DNA of 64,000 bases from Favolaschia claudopus (lineage: Eukaryota; Basidiomycota; Agaricomycetes; Agaricales; Mycenaceae). A program made the translations under genes and the position numbers. The first letter of the stretch is position 1; the number at the start of each line of letters is the position of its first letter. The stretch spans positions 434,001 to 498,000 of the forward strand of contig JAWWNJ010000038.1 in the NCBI GenBank assembly GCA_037176885.1. The letters are read 5' to 3'. Shown here in pieces: positions 10,901-20,136 of this stretch. A model generated the notes under the pieces. The model saw nothing but the letters and a program-made list of their open reading frames with translations, did not search any database and had not been told where the DNA came from.

Positions 10901-12415
10901 AATGATGTCTATGATGTTGTTCCCATACCAGACGGTGTCAAACCTATTAAATCCAAAGTGGTTCCCAAAGTCAAAGTGGATGAAACAGGCAAAATTGCTC
11001 GTTACAAAGTCCGAATTGTTGCCAGAGGAGATACTCAGAAAGAAGGTGTTGACTACAAAGAAGTTTTTGCGCCCACTGCCAATCTTGAGTCTGTTCGCAT
11101 CATTTGTGCTCTTGCTGCCAAATATGACTTAGAACTGGATCAGCTGGATGTTTCACAAGCCTACCTCAATGGTAAACTGGAGGAAGAAATCTACATGATG
11201 CCTCCAGATGGTGTTGAAATTCCAGAAGGTCACTGCTGGCGACTCAAGCGTTCATTGTATGGTCTTAAACAAGCTGGGAGAACTTGGAACAGGACTTTTG
11301 ACACAGAGATTCTAAAACTCGGATTTCATCGCTTGAATTCAGAGACCTGCCTTTATGTTTATAAAGAAGGCAAACAGACTTGTTTTGTTGTGGTCTATGT
11401 TGATGATCTTCTTGTTGCTGCAACTTCTAAAGAATTCTCTTCCAAAGTCAAAAGAATGCTTTCATCTACTTTTAAGATGCGAGACCTAGGTCCAGCCAAA
11501 TACCTCCTTGGGATCGAGATCGTTCGAAACCGTAAGAAGCGCACCATTGCACTGAACCAGCGTCAGTATATTGACAAAGTCCTTTCTCGCTATGGCATGA
11601 CAGACTGCAAACCTGTATTCACGCCTATGTCTACTGGAATCCCGCTCACAGAGAATGACCCTGATGACGACAGTATCATTACCCATATGGCTATTGTCGA
11701 AGGTGGATCTATTGTTCCATATCAAAGTGTAATCGGGTCTGCTATGTATGCCATGCTAGGTACTCGACCAGATCTTGCATACAGTGTAGGAGTACTTGGT
11801 CGATTTAGTGCAAAGCCAAAGAGAATTCATTGGGCAGCAGCAAAACGACTTCTTCGATACCTCAAAGGCACCCGTCATTGGGAACTTGTATACAATGGGG
11901 CTGACATCAGCATGGACATGCAATTTCTGGGATACAGTGATGCCAATTGGAATGGAGACAGAGATACATCTCGTTCTACTTCTGGTTATGTGTTCATTGT
12001 CAACTCTGGAGCAATCGGATGGTCTAGCCGTCGGCAATCCATGGTCGCTCTATCTTCTACTGAGAGTGAATACATTGGACTTGCAAATGCAGGACAACAT
12101 CTAGCATGGTTAAGATCCTTTTTTGACGAACTAGGTCAACATCAGAGAAATCCCACTGAGTTGAGATGTGATAACCGAGCTGCCATTATTCTGTCCCAGG
12201 ATCCACAATACCGCGCTAGGACTCAGCATATACAAAGAAAATATCATTTTGTCCGTGATGACTTGGTTCGCACCGGAGAATGTATTGTCTTGTGGTATCC
12301 TACAGATGAAATGGTGGCTGATATTTTCACAAAACCTTTATCTCATGACAAGCACTCCAAATTCTGTCTATCTATGGGACTACGGCCTGGGTCGAGTGGG
12401 GGTGTCAGAATATGA
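7955..12415 (+). CDS. Copia Gag-Pol polyprotein (1,486 aa)
   Basis: Single open frame. The ATG at 7955 is chosen because the only upstream start in frame is a TTG. Domains in order: Gag; a zinc knuckle-like CX2HX5HX4C near residue 251; protease with DSGA near 349; the GAG-pre-integrase H/C motif (HLHRISGH...CEPC); integrase with D546, D619 and E655 (SSDVGG, TDGGGEF, GVAERMNQ); reverse transcriptase with QLDVSQAYLNG, SLYGLKQAGRTW and YVDDLL near 1148; and RNase H with YSDANWNG near 1327 and ALSSTESEY. It ends with DIFTKPLS and a short tail. The stop lies 13 bp inside the 3' LTR, so the purine tract is also coding. All motifs needed for retrotransposition seem present. The knuckle has His in place of the second Cys of the usual CCHC. 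Confidence 0.95.
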   Translation: MSTAANSASSELSGAEDWPIFHVNATVELRLQGVYTLLESVILAANAADATVAAAAVTPLPATAPVAGVAFKDTPGERNSRALGVIQKLLSAELRTEYVNESNAGTLWAKLRQRFEAENRADSAMGVLAELFSTKLVIEGEPELMDRNKILSHVAAIKTCFDRLARLEFPFPPELQPLILLSTLPDDSYWTGIKGNIVSSLGTGITWDKARARLITLGKLPKSENGDDTALAAKSTNTGKGKPSAKGDKHCLIHGQNKSHTSDNCYQLKNLAQGSKDSKKNDKQKSEKARPRKRRDKANASATTDSESDSDDSEHGHLAVPVVSQKSYAAMSAYLLSDANPSSKAVVIDSGASTTMTPNEAWFETGSYKVLTPPKRVRLGNDTYCDAVGTGTIRLSCKTKRGMSDVSLRALHVPSFGITLVSVQQMAKKGYNCMFEADVCIVRNPKGQRMIEAKHRKGLYHIVYTPLSEDPHALFAMDINHLHRISGHTNFQLLQKSVAKGRLGEITSLTGIPKFCEPCVLGKMKKLPFSKSQTKARGPLDIVSSDVGGPVTPEGPGGIRYWVVLVDHHSSEVWILFAQKKSQVYSKLKEWRKSTEAHFRAQIANWEFCEGWTRFFRTDGGGEFTSHQMETEFKRLGIIHETTAPYTPEQNGVAERMNQTLVSRATTMLIASRLPRKFWVLAMQAAGYTVNRTPTSAQEFEIPHEKLFDRQINIRHLHPFGCRAYPLIPKEKRHKRKFGDKAKRCIFVGYHENSKAYDLLVINKDGSYGETITSRHVRFDDQELDSPIEPKLEAPATSRKEYEDFAQTLRKRSTPYYGDDDDDGELDTLPHPIPGSVGDNLSQADPPSIVHPSNRGAPPLRKVAGVRQEPTRRSTRPHARAQHPTAEYDRIAERPQHQSKAQRDAENAARKQAKENEASVEPDIEVPDAPEAVLLASLDDAIEEAFLAQNPLDPSSWQEALQGANAEHWKAGLEEELAGFRANDVYDVVPIPDGVKPIKSKVVPKVKVDETGKIARYKVRIVARGDTQKEGVDYKEVFAPTANLESVRIICALAAKYDLELDQLDVSQAYLNGKLEEEIYMMPPDGVEIPEGHCWRLKRSLYGLKQAGRTWNRTFDTEILKLGFHRLNSETCLYVYKEGKQTCFVVVYVDDLLVAATSKEFSSKVKRMLSSTFKMRDLGPAKYLLGIEIVRNRKKRTIALNQRQYIDKVLSRYGMTDCKPVFTPMSTGIPLTENDPDDDSIITHMAIVEGGSIVPYQSVIGSAMYAMLGTRPDLAYSVGVLGRFSAKPKRIHWAAAKRLLRYLKGTRHWELVYNGADISMDMQFLGYSDANWNGDRDTSRSTSGYVFIVNSGAIGWSSRRQSMVALSSTESEYIGLANAGQHLAWLRSFFDELGQHQRNPTELRCDNRAAIILSQDPQYRARTQHIQRKYHFVRDDLVRTGECIVLWYPTDEMVADIFTKPLSHDKHSKFCLSMGLRPGSSGGVRI
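12391..12402 (+). promoter_or_regulatory. Copia polypurine tract
   Basis: GTCGAGTGGGGG lies directly before the 3' LTR and overlaps the end of the pol frame. Confidence 0.65.
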
Positions 12416-12710
12416 ATTATTCCGGGTAGCCGCCCCGCCGCTCCGGCCCTTGATAGATATCTGATACTTATCATACAGCCTTGTTCTTACATATAAACCG
12501 CGCTCGTCTGTCCACCACCCTCAGTCTTTCATCCCACATTGCGGGAGACTGAGGGTGAGTTCTCTATCTATCTACCTACTTGTATTTACTTACTCATTGT
12601 GTAGTTATTGCGCCTTCCGCGCATTTTCAGGTATTTAATATATAGTCTTTCATCCCACATTGCGGGAGACTGAGGTTATTGCGCCTTCCGCGCATTTTCA
12701 GATTCTGTTA
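12403..12710 (+). repeat. Copia 3' LTR
   Basis: 308 bp, apparently identical to 6783-7090. Followed by the target duplication GCAAG. Confidence 0.95.
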
Positions 12711-14197
12711 GCAAGTGAGTCCTGGTAAAGCTGAAACATAAAGCGAGATCCTCCGATGTAGAATGAAGGCAGGATATAACGCTGCCCGCGATCACCTAAG
12801 ACAGTTTGTGCATCATTTGCAATAGCATCAGCTAAGCCCTGGTACAGATCCACTCGAAGCTTGCTTTGATTACGTTTGAGCCAATTTAAGCGTCCTTGAT
12901 CAGTTGCTGCCCATGCATCTACAATCCATTGCTGAAACAGGTTGCCTGCCCTAAAAATGTGCAAGGAGTCTGTTGCCCGTTGATGAAGGCGGTAGGCATA
13001 GTATTCCAAAATAGACATTGTTTTACGTCTGTTATTTCTGGCAGGCTCCTCTTCTCCCATCTGCCGATTTTCCTCCTCCTCATCAACTGCAGGGGCAGCA
13101 TTCTCAGCTACATTGAGTGGGATCCCAGGATGCCAGCCATTTTCGCCGAAAGGAAACAGTAACACATAAGCCATGGGCTGGTATGAAGCATTGGTTTCGA
13201 AAACTCGTTTGAATGCATTAGGTCCATTTCTGTAGTGCACAATAAGATCTCGATAGTCTGTTTGGACTGAACCATCGCCAGGCAAGATAACAGCAACTTC
13301 ATTGGCCGCAGTTGGCACATTATAGCGACGGGGATCCATTCCCTTCTCGCAACGCAAAACTGCATAAATTTCTGAAGCCTGTCCAGGATGTCTCTGTTCT
13401 TGCTCTCGGAGTCTTTCGTATGCTGTTTTGTAGATCTTGACATATGCATGATTGTTCCGAAGCACATCATCTAGAATTCCCATAATTTGTATGTTCAGAT
13501 TTGCCCTGTTATTTCCCAATGCTTGGTTACGGCGTATGTGAGCTTGATTTGCTTCCTCAGTTGAATAAAAGTACAGCTGTGCATAAACAGGGTCCTTGCC
13601 CTCCTCAGGCAGCAAGGAGCCCAGACGGTGAGACAAAACTCCTTGAATTTTAAACACATATGGGCCACGACCGTCTAGAACAGATCGATCCACAGTAACA
13701 CCCAGAGAAGTCAAAGAGAAGGCAGTGTTGTAAGCTCGAATGTTCTTTTTGAACTCAGCAGAGTGGTTACTTGTTCCATCAAAGAGCTGTAGCAGATCTC
13801 GAGGGGGTTTCTCCACAGGAGGAAGTTTAATCTTGCCATCAAGACAGCATGTCCCAAAATGAAGGCGTGCTTGGGTAGACTTTGACAACTTCTCCCCATC
13901 CCAGTGTTTGGCACCACATTCAGGGCAAAGCTTATTCATTGGACCAAGGTGAAGAGGGGCCACCTGATTGTCATCAATTGGCAAGGCTGTGAAATATCTA
14001 GGCAGAGCTCGATTCGGGAACTCTTGGATGTCTGCATCAGGCTGATGACCCATTATATCTGGCTGAATTGGTGGGCGCTGTGCAGGCTGGGCTTGAGCAG
14101 GAGGCTGGGGTTGAACAGGAGGTATAGGTTGCTGTCTATTATAGGGGGCAAGCTGAAAAGGGCGAGGGTGGTTTAGATTCTGTAAATGCTGTTGCAC
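12711..14197 (-). pseudogene. Helitron N-terminal region
   Basis: A minus-strand open frame of nearly 500 codons, the upstream part of the Helitron protein. It starts with a Gln/Pro-rich stretch, then a zinc-finger-like CPECGAKHW...HFGTCC and the conserved GRGPYVFKIQGVLSHRLGSL and YAQLYFYSTEEA segments that precede the Rep domain. It then has YRDLIVHYRNG, MAYVLLFPFGENGWHPGI and SILEYYAYRLHQRA, ending at FMFQLYQDSLA where the Copia element cuts it. The frame resumes at 6782 with LAIARFAGKPDWF. A splice acceptor may lie at about 14198 (TTACACGGCAG). The true start is not found, as the sequence upstream changes at 14377. Confidence 0.9.
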
Positions 14198-14214
14198 CCC
14201 TGCCGTGTAAGTAA

Positions 14215-14376
14215 TTGGTTAACTTTGAGCTCTCCTCCGAAGTACTCAATATAATTCTCCAGACACGAAGCGGCGCCGAATATTCTGCCTACAGCCTTCC
14301 TCCGGAAGTCACTGCGCTGCAAAGCACCTCCTTTGACGCCTCACCCCCTATCTGGGACGCCGTAATGAATGATAGT
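14215..14376 (+). pseudogene. Possible N-side piece of a tyrosine-recombinase gene
   Basis: A 54-codon open stretch ending VMNDS right at the border of the 5.3-kb block. If the block is removed, the frame continues without a break into IAALKAWHIAQEAERK at 19642, which is clearly recombinase-like. The sequence further upstream (SSEVLNIILQTRSG) is not something I recognise as recombinase, so this call rests mainly on the frame. Confidence 0.4.
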
Positions 14377-14618
14377 CAACATTGCGCCGTGCTTCGGGTT
14401 TGGATTTTAATTGCTGTACCTCTTCTGCTTCGGGTTTGGATTTCAATTTCTGTACCTCTTCTGTCGTTCTTGTTGTTTTCTTGTTGTTCTTAGGTAGAGG
14501 TAATATACCACATATTCATAATCCAGATTTTCAATTCTCAAGAATGGAAGAAGCGCAGTACATGAAGCAGTACATGAAGTTGGAAGCGCAGTACATGAAG
14601 TTTCGAAGATACCCTTAA

Positions 14619-15039
14619 TTAAAATGCGATACCATCCCAAGCCCGTTGCCAGTTGACGAATTTACGGCGATATTGCCCTTGGTACAAGGCGGCAAGGGCA
14701 GTTTCGAAGGGCGGAATTCTGGCCGGTGGAGTGCGAACTGGGCTCCTGCACATCGGACAATTCTTCCGCTTCTGAAGGTGCGTTCGGATGCATCGGTAGC
14801 AAAAGATGTGTGCGTGTCCGTGGCAAGATAGTCTGAGCATTGAAATTAGAATAAGGAGCAAGGAATGGATGAAGGTAAGAAGCGTACACAACAGGGTTGC
14901 AGAAGAGTTCCGCGCAAATGGAACAGATATGATCGGTGTCAACTTCGGAATGGACGGAGGCTAAGAGACGGAGTCGGGTTAGAATACTGAGTACTGTAGA
15001 TTGGCATACAAGAATGCTCTTCTTTGTCGTCACTCTCAT
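14619..15039 (-). CDS. RING-finger protein (two exons, 121 aa), copy 1
   Basis: Exons 14888-15039 and 14619-14832 on the minus strand. The 55-nt intron 14833-14887 starts GTACGC and ends TGCTCAG. The joined frame is 122 codons with its stop. It encodes a C3HC4 RING: CSIC, then CHGHAH with FCYRC after the splice, then CPMC. It ends with a basic region (YRRKFVNWQRAWDG). The splice falls in the middle of the RING, which supports the model. RING proteins usually act as E3 ubiquitin ligases; no partner domain is visible. The start is the first ATG in frame. A longer acidic reading upstream in another frame (PLCLDESDDKEEH) suggests more 5' exons, so the start is uncertain. Confidence 0.7.
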
Positions 15040-15292
15040 CCAGACAGAGAGGGTCGGATGCCTTGCTTCCGGGACCAATACTAACAACCTATGGATTCCC
15101 GTAGTCGTCGACTGGAGTTTTTGACTTCATGATGAATTTGAATCCATCAGGGGGTTCTATGAACCGGACTGGTGGAAACCCATAGACAGAGAGAGGAAGA
15201 GGGACTGGAGGAGCGTCGGGGTCGAAGACAGGCATAGCGACGTCACAGTTGTGACACTAATTACTTGCTCATATCGCCATCCATCTACCGCC

Positions 15293-15999
15293 ATGCCTGA
15301 GATGCCAGAGCTGAATACGTTCAGGCGGTGGCTTGCAAGGGCCATCAAGCTTATCCCTGAGTTCTTTGGCCCCACGGCTCTCCAATTAACGGGAATCTGG
15401 GCCGATGTGAAGGACAGTGAAGTGGAGGACATGAAATTGCGTGAAGAACGTCTTCTTAATTATGCCGGCACTCTCAGTATGGCGATTGTGAAGAACTGCC
15501 ATGGACACTGGGCTCTCCGACTATCAAGACTTGCTGGAGCGGTTCCTGACACTCACGGCTTGATGATTGAACAGGTAATCCAAAATCACAGTGGTGCTTA
15601 TTGGATAACTCAGGATGTTATAATAGGTCTGGGATCGGTTCCCTAAGGCAATAAAAAATCAGATCTCTTCCCAGTACATGACATGGAAGGATTTCACGAA
15701 AGCCATTACCGATCTCCGATTCGGTACAATCAGGACTCCCGTCAAATGTAAGTGAACAACCTTGTTTTTCGGAGACGCTATTCACCTATATTGTTCTAGT
15801 GGGCCTTCCATGGTACAAACAGCCTACTGCGGGGAAGTTGGTGTACGATTCACCGTCTTACAGCCAACTAGCAGTCAGGCTGACTCGGTACATGCCTCCC
15901 ACATGGCGAGAAATCGATCCGGATCGCAGACTAACCGCCAATATACCTCCACCCGAGGATACTGCATGGGGAGATTTTTATCTCTCTTATACAAGGTAA
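15293..15999 (+). CDS. Unknown three-exon gene (200 aa), copy 1
   Basis: Exons 15293-15574, 15627-15747 and 15800-15999. The introns are 15575-15626 (GTAATC...ATAATAG) and 15748-15799 (GTAAGT...GTTCTAG), both 52 nt. The exons total 603 nt, exactly 201 codons, which supports the model. The N-terminal part is helical (TFRRWLARAIKLIPEFFG, DMKLREERLLNYAG). The middle has VWDRFPKAIKNQISSQY and the C-terminal part is rich in Pro, Tyr and Trp (GLPWYKQPTAGKLVYD, MPPTWREIDPD). I do not recognise a family, signal peptide or membrane segment. It is a host-like gene carried within the block. Confidence 0.65.
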
Positions 16000-16129
16000 T
16001 GTAGTTCCTCGCTCGTTAGTTTGTATGCGAGAGCGAGATGACCTTGAAATTTGTGGTCGATAGTTGGCTGGGTGCTGTGAGACGTCAGAGAAGAGCGGAA
16101 GGAGAAAGAGAGAGTGAAGGGAGACACTG

Positions 16130-16665
16130 TGAAATGTTTGGGTGATTACTAGTCCACTGGCAAGCCAAGAGAGCAATGAGCCACTTACCGAATTGCAGAT
16201 GTACCAATTTTTGCTCAAATCGATGTCCGCGTCGGCGTTGACGAGAGACGGGATCGGTTTTCTTGTCACCAGAGCGTAGGGAGGATCGGAGAGGTCGATT
16301 TGGGAAGGTAAATTCAGATGTCCGCATACATGAAAGTGGTTAAAAACTCACAATACTGCTGCCAGCGGCCGTGGATGCTCCGAAGCTGTGAGAGCCAGGG
16401 AGAGAGGGGAAGGAGCAAAGGGGGAGAGGAGGGGCACTGTGGAGTATATTAGATGATGGGTAGCACATTTGCAAGTCAAGAAGGCAATGCGCTACTCACT
16501 TAAATGCAGACCAACCCACTCATGCCCAAATTGATGTCAGTGTTGATGAGACCATTGACGAGATCGATTCCTTTGGCCTCCAAAGCGCAGGGGAGACCCA
16601 GGAAGCTGATTTGGGAGGCCAGACTCAGTTGTCCGCACACAAGAAAGTGAGAAAAACTCACCAGA
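16130..16665 (-). other. Two diverged tandem exon-like units, copy 1
   Basis: Two direct repeats of roughly 200 bp (about 16130-16350 and 16460-16665). On the minus strand each opens with GTGAGTTTTT-like sequence. They encode related segments (LNLPSQIDLSDPPYALVTRK and LSLASQISFLGLPCALEAKG, each followed by an Asp-Ile-(D/N)-Leu motif). They look like duplicated exons of a small gene, but no continuous model could be built. The family is unknown. Confidence 0.4.
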
Positions 16666-17114
16666 TACACCCAACACCTATCATTCTACCCTGCCCACCC
16701 TTCCAGCCCACTGTGATGGCCCAAAAGCTTCTAAAAATATCCAGTAGTGTTGAAAGATGTTGCCCAGGCCCCAGAAAAGTTGCCAGGAGGAGAAGACGGG
16801 GCTGTTGACCAGAAAATCCCAGGGAGTGTAATTGAGACAATAGCTTTGTTGTTGGCAGTTCAGCTGGTTGAGAGATGTTCCAAGAGACACTAGAAGTTGT
16901 CCTGTGGTTGTGTGAGGCCATGGGGTAGAGCCAGAGAAGGCAGACACAAGCTGAGGAGGAGTGTGGGGGCGGAGCAGGGCTTTAAGACGATGTGACTGTC
17001 ACAACGTCACAAAGAGGTTTGAACCGTCGTTTGGTGTGCAAGGGCTAGTGTGCATTCGGGGTGGGGGGGACTTCGAGATTTTAGTGCCTTGGGTCCGCAA
17101 AACAATGATTCAGC

Positions 17115-19220
17115 TTAATCTCTACATTTTAATAGTAAATGCAGCAGATTTGGCGCTTGCTTATCTTGTACTATCGTGAGCTCGCTGGGTACAAGATTCA
17201 AAGCTATGAGCTTAATGAAAGAGTTCTTCTGCAGTCCCTCAAGCAACTTTCCCCAAAAGACCAGTGGTACATGTAGTCGCAGAAGCTGGTGACCTCGTCG
17301 AAGTTTCAAGGTCTCGATCCACGCAGCTAGGGCGAGGATATTGGGGCTCTGGTAGTCAGCGCTGAGCAATTCCAACTCAGCCAGATCGATCCAAATGTAG
17401 TCTGCCGTGAAGTCCTCCCATTTTAACTGCAACATTGGATCCAAGTGTAGTGAGCGATCTGAAGATAGGTGAAAATCCAAACACGTTGATAGATTTCGAC
17501 TAAAAAGATCATACCTCCGGGGACCTCGATCTGCAGAAATGCAACATTATGAAGCAAAGAGGGAGATAACACTTCAAATCCTTTTGAAGAGCTTTGTATA
17601 GCAAGATGAAAGGTGCGTGTTGATGAGCTGACCCATTTCTGAAAGTCAGAGGCATCAAAGGAGGGACAGAATGGGCAGTGCGAGACAACGAGTCTTTGCA
17701 ACTGCATTGGCCCGGTGAAAGCAATTGCTTGCTGCCTCACACCTGATTCCGAAAATCCAAAGCGCGATGTACTCGGTGTCGCAAAAAGTAACCGGTAATT
17801 TGCTCATTGCTTCACGCCCACGTGATATTTTCACAAGATTTTGCGACACACATGCACCCCTGGATATCCTCTATAACATATGTAAAAAGGTTCTAGCATT
17901 TGCTTGTCTGAAGCTTTCAGTATTCAACACAAATACTGGATGTTATCAAAATTTGCCACCGGGTCGCACAAAGCCCACAGAATTTGGAAAAGGCGAACAA
18001 CCCCTGGTCAGGGGAGCAATCTTTTGGGCTGATTCTTGTAGATGGGATATATTCGGACCTGAAGACTAAAAGGATTGATCAGGATAGCGTGGTAACGGTC
18101 TGATAATCATCAACCCAGTTCCTACGCCCAATTTGGTCTTGTTGGCAATCCTCGTGAATGGCGAGTCCGGAGAATGATAAGTTGCGACCCTGAATGAGTC
18201 CTTAGTCGTCCTATAGCACTGGCAAGATACAAAGTTCGCCGGTTATAGCTGTTTCCGTATGAATTTTAAGTAACAAAAGTGGTATCCAGTTTTGAAACTA
18301 GCCTTGATCTGCTTAGCGGAATTTAAAGCCCGGAAATTACCTAAATCACATAATTTTCAAAGGCCAAATCCTCTCAGTGCATAGCCAGGTATCGAATCAA
18401 CAACATACGGTCCTGAAAACACTCTTTCAATGGGCGACAGACTGGGAACATAGAGCTTTCGTCCTAAAAACACAATCTGTAAATTCCAAGAATGAACCGG
18501 CTCATACGATGGATTCAAGAGTCCATTTCCCTCAAACACTATTGTAATCGGGTACAAAGCATTCCAAACAACATTACGGTGTGTCTGGACCGAGAAAATA
18601 CAGCACGATTTGGCCTAAAATGGCAAATTATCGGTGACTTTTTGCGACACCGAGTACTAATCTCCAGCTCAGCCAAAGCTGGAACACGTGGAATCAGATC
18701 GAGAGTTGGAAAGTCCCAATTGACAAGATGGAGCTTTTCGAACATAGGACGGCCTTGAGAGCAAGAGCTTTCAGCAAGACACTGTATTTATCCTAGGGTT
18801 AGAGCTTACTCATCACTCCAACCAACGTCTTGATAAACCAGGGAGGGAAGCAGAATTCTCGATCCCCGTGACCAGGGAAGCAAACTCCCCAGACTCCGCG
18901 GTGCCCGCGACCATGGCCCAGAGAAGACTGAGGTTACGGATCGAGCAGCATTTCGCCAGAACTCCAGTCGTCCGATCCTGACCATCGAACCAGATCTCAA
19001 GATTTCGGGGGAAATGCGCCAAGCTGGGATTGTTGTGGAGTGTGCGGGTGAGACTACCTGTTTCGCGAGTGGTAGCAAGTCTGATTTCGGAGAACAGATG
19101 AGACTGTGAGCGGTACGTCCAACTAGCAGAAACCAGAGCACAAGATTTGAGTGTGTCCAGGTCATTGGACAACTCGTCCAGGGTACAATCCACCAGCTCT
19201 TGCGGAAAGTCGCGCATCTT
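17115..19220 (-). pseudogene. F-box/LRR-type gene interrupted by a MITE, copy 1
   Basis: Starts at the ATG 19220 with an F-box (MRDFPQELVDCTLDELSNDL, then LKSCALVSASW and SHLFSEIRL). Relatives are SCF ubiquitin-ligase adaptors. Next come leucine-rich segments (FEKLHLVNWDFPTLDLIPRV), then the 883-bp MITE 17772-18654. The sequence continues in frame across its TA with MQLQRLVVSHCPF and LLHNVAFLQIEVPGG. A 56-nt intron follows at 17459-17514 (GTATGA...TATCTTCAG). The last exon 17115-17458 has YIWIDLAELELLSADY and ends LLHLLLKCRD. The first intron near 18795-18842 could not be fixed, because two frames compete there. Without the MITE much of the gene reads on, so the MITE is probably its main lesion. 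Confidence 0.7.
17772..18654. mobile_element. TA-flanked MITE in the F-box gene, copy 1
   Basis: 883 bp with inverted ends of about 32 bp starting CTCGGTGTCGCAAAAAGT. TA lies at 17770-17771 and 18655-18656. No transposase recognised. The same insertion is at 46362-47244 in copy 2, so it predates the block duplication. Confidence 0.85.
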
Positions 19221-19301
19221 GGAATCGTTCTTTTGCGACCTCAAGTCAGTTGTTGTTTGTTTTTTGATTGCGAACTCGTCTCTCGCACACAACTCTCATG
19301 C

Positions 19302-19602
19302 ATGGCGAACTCAAGAAAAGCTGGCTCTTCAAACCAACATCTGCCATGTCGTATGTGGCTCATTTAACCGACTGTGCCTCTAACCAACTCTGCCAGCTCC
19401 TGACGAAGAGCTTGCCCCGCTTATCAGAAAGTATTTTGCGCTCGGCTACCCTGACCCTAAGATTGCGCTTGAGTGTATGGATCACTTCGACAAAAATGTC
19501 TATGGACTGAGGTGTGTATGTGAAAACTTTCATCTCCCCTTCTCAGCATACAATTAGTTCAAAAACGGTGAAACGGCGACGTAAAGCCATGGGTCTGCTG
19601 AG
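19302..19602 (+). pseudogene. Integrase-core gene, first three exons only
   Basis: Exons 19302-19350, 19397-19511 and 19558-19602, identical to those of the complete gene at 47892-49699. They encode the N-terminal part (LAPLIRKYFALGYPDPKIAL, SSKTVKRRRKAMGLL), which is probably DNA-binding. The copy is cut in the third intron at 19641. Using CATTCAAG as acceptor, the third exon would splice in frame onto the recombinase sequence IAALKAWH, giving a possible chimera. Confidence 0.75.
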
Positions 19603-19641
19603 GTATGTTCTTGTCACAGCAAACAGCATGATCATTCAAGT

Positions 19642-19823
19642 ATTGCAGCCCTCAAAGCGTGGCACATTGCTCAAGAAGCGGAACGGAAAGGCAGTTCTCG
19701 ACTACATTATGTTCTTGCGGGCGTCGAGAACCTTGATCCCGACTCTTCCAAACGTCCCCGGCGACCTCCTATCAATGCAGCGATGCTCCGGGCACTGAGC
19801 GACGCAATCACGCTGAGTCGGAC
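19642..19823 (+). pseudogene. Tyrosine recombinase, core-binding segment
   Basis: Open frame with LKAWHIAQEAERKG, LHYVLAGVENLDPDSSKRP and RPPINAAMLRALSD. This is the segment preceding the catalytic domain in the phage-integrase-like recombinases abundant in basidiomycete genomes. It starts right at the block border and is interrupted on the right by a MITE and a Tc1-like element (19826-21429). The gene resumes near 21432. Confidence 0.75.
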
Positions 19824-19825
19824 TA

Positions 19826-20134
19826 GTGTTGCCGCGGCTCGGCTCGACTAAGGCTAGCCGACGAGCCAAGCCAAAAATAAGCCAGCCGCAGCCAGCTGTT
19901 GAAGCCGCGGCTAGCTGTCGGCTCAAAGCTATTTTTTCAACTCGTTCGGGTGCCAGGAGCGACATGCACCGGCCCTTGCAAGTCAAGAGAGCATGTCTGG
20001 AAGATAATCCTGCCCCCTATCTAGGCTGGATTCCTGGGAATAGAAAAAGCGGGCGGAGCCATCAATTAGCCATCATTGAGCCGCGGAGAGCCCGGCTCCG
20101 ACGGCTCGGCTCACGAGCCAGCCGACGGCAACAC
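19826..20134. mobile_element. TA-flanked GC-rich MITE
   Basis: 309 bp with inverted ends GTGTTGCCG and internal GGCTCGGCTC/GAGCC repeats. TA lies at 19824-19825 and 20135-20136. The right TA is also the left target of the next element, so it inserted exactly at that border. Confidence 0.75.
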
Positions 20135-20136
20135 TA

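Larger units (their letters stand above)
6783..12710 (+). mobile_element. Complete Copia (Ty1) LTR retrotransposon
   Basis: A 5,928-bp element with two 308-bp LTRs that look identical base for base, a primer-binding site, one open Gag-Pol frame and a purine-rich tract. It is flanked by the 5-bp duplication GCAAG (6778-6782 and 12711-12715). It sits inside the Helitron, opposite in direction. Identical LTRs and an unbroken frame indicate a very recent insertion. Confidence 0.95.
3759..14376 (-). mobile_element. Decayed autonomous Helitron (split by a Copia element)
   Basis: A minus-strand Helitron running from the N-terminal region (12711-14197) through the HUH-type replication initiator (about 6198-6782) to the Pif1-like helicase (4007-5705). 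Its probable 3' terminus is the palindromic module at 3759-3877. The Copia retrotransposon 6783-12710 sits inside it with a 5-bp target duplication. The coding region also has a stop, a frameshift and an internal deletion, so it cannot make its own Rep-helicase. The 5' end is not visible. The 5.3-kb block starts at 14377. Confidence 0.85.
14377..19641 (+). repeat. 5,265-bp duplicated block, copy 1
   Basis: Matches 42967-48231 in the same orientation. All open frames and every stretch compared look identical. The left border is at CAACATTGCGCC and the right border at CATTCAAGT. It holds a RING-finger gene, a 200-residue gene, two exon-like repeats, an F-box gene with a MITE, and the first three exons of an integrase-core gene. 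Copy 1 is the inserted one: its right border cuts the integrase gene within an intron and joins it to a tyrosine-recombinase gene. Confidence 0.9.

Noticed and set aside
16660..16960. Hydrophobin-like gene
   Set aside because: Some hydrophobic segments on the minus strand looked similar, but the eight-cysteine pattern is absent.
14377..19641. The duplicated block as a Helitron gene capture
   Set aside because: The borders do not fit A/T insertion or the family's T-flanked tips, and no hairpin lies near either end.
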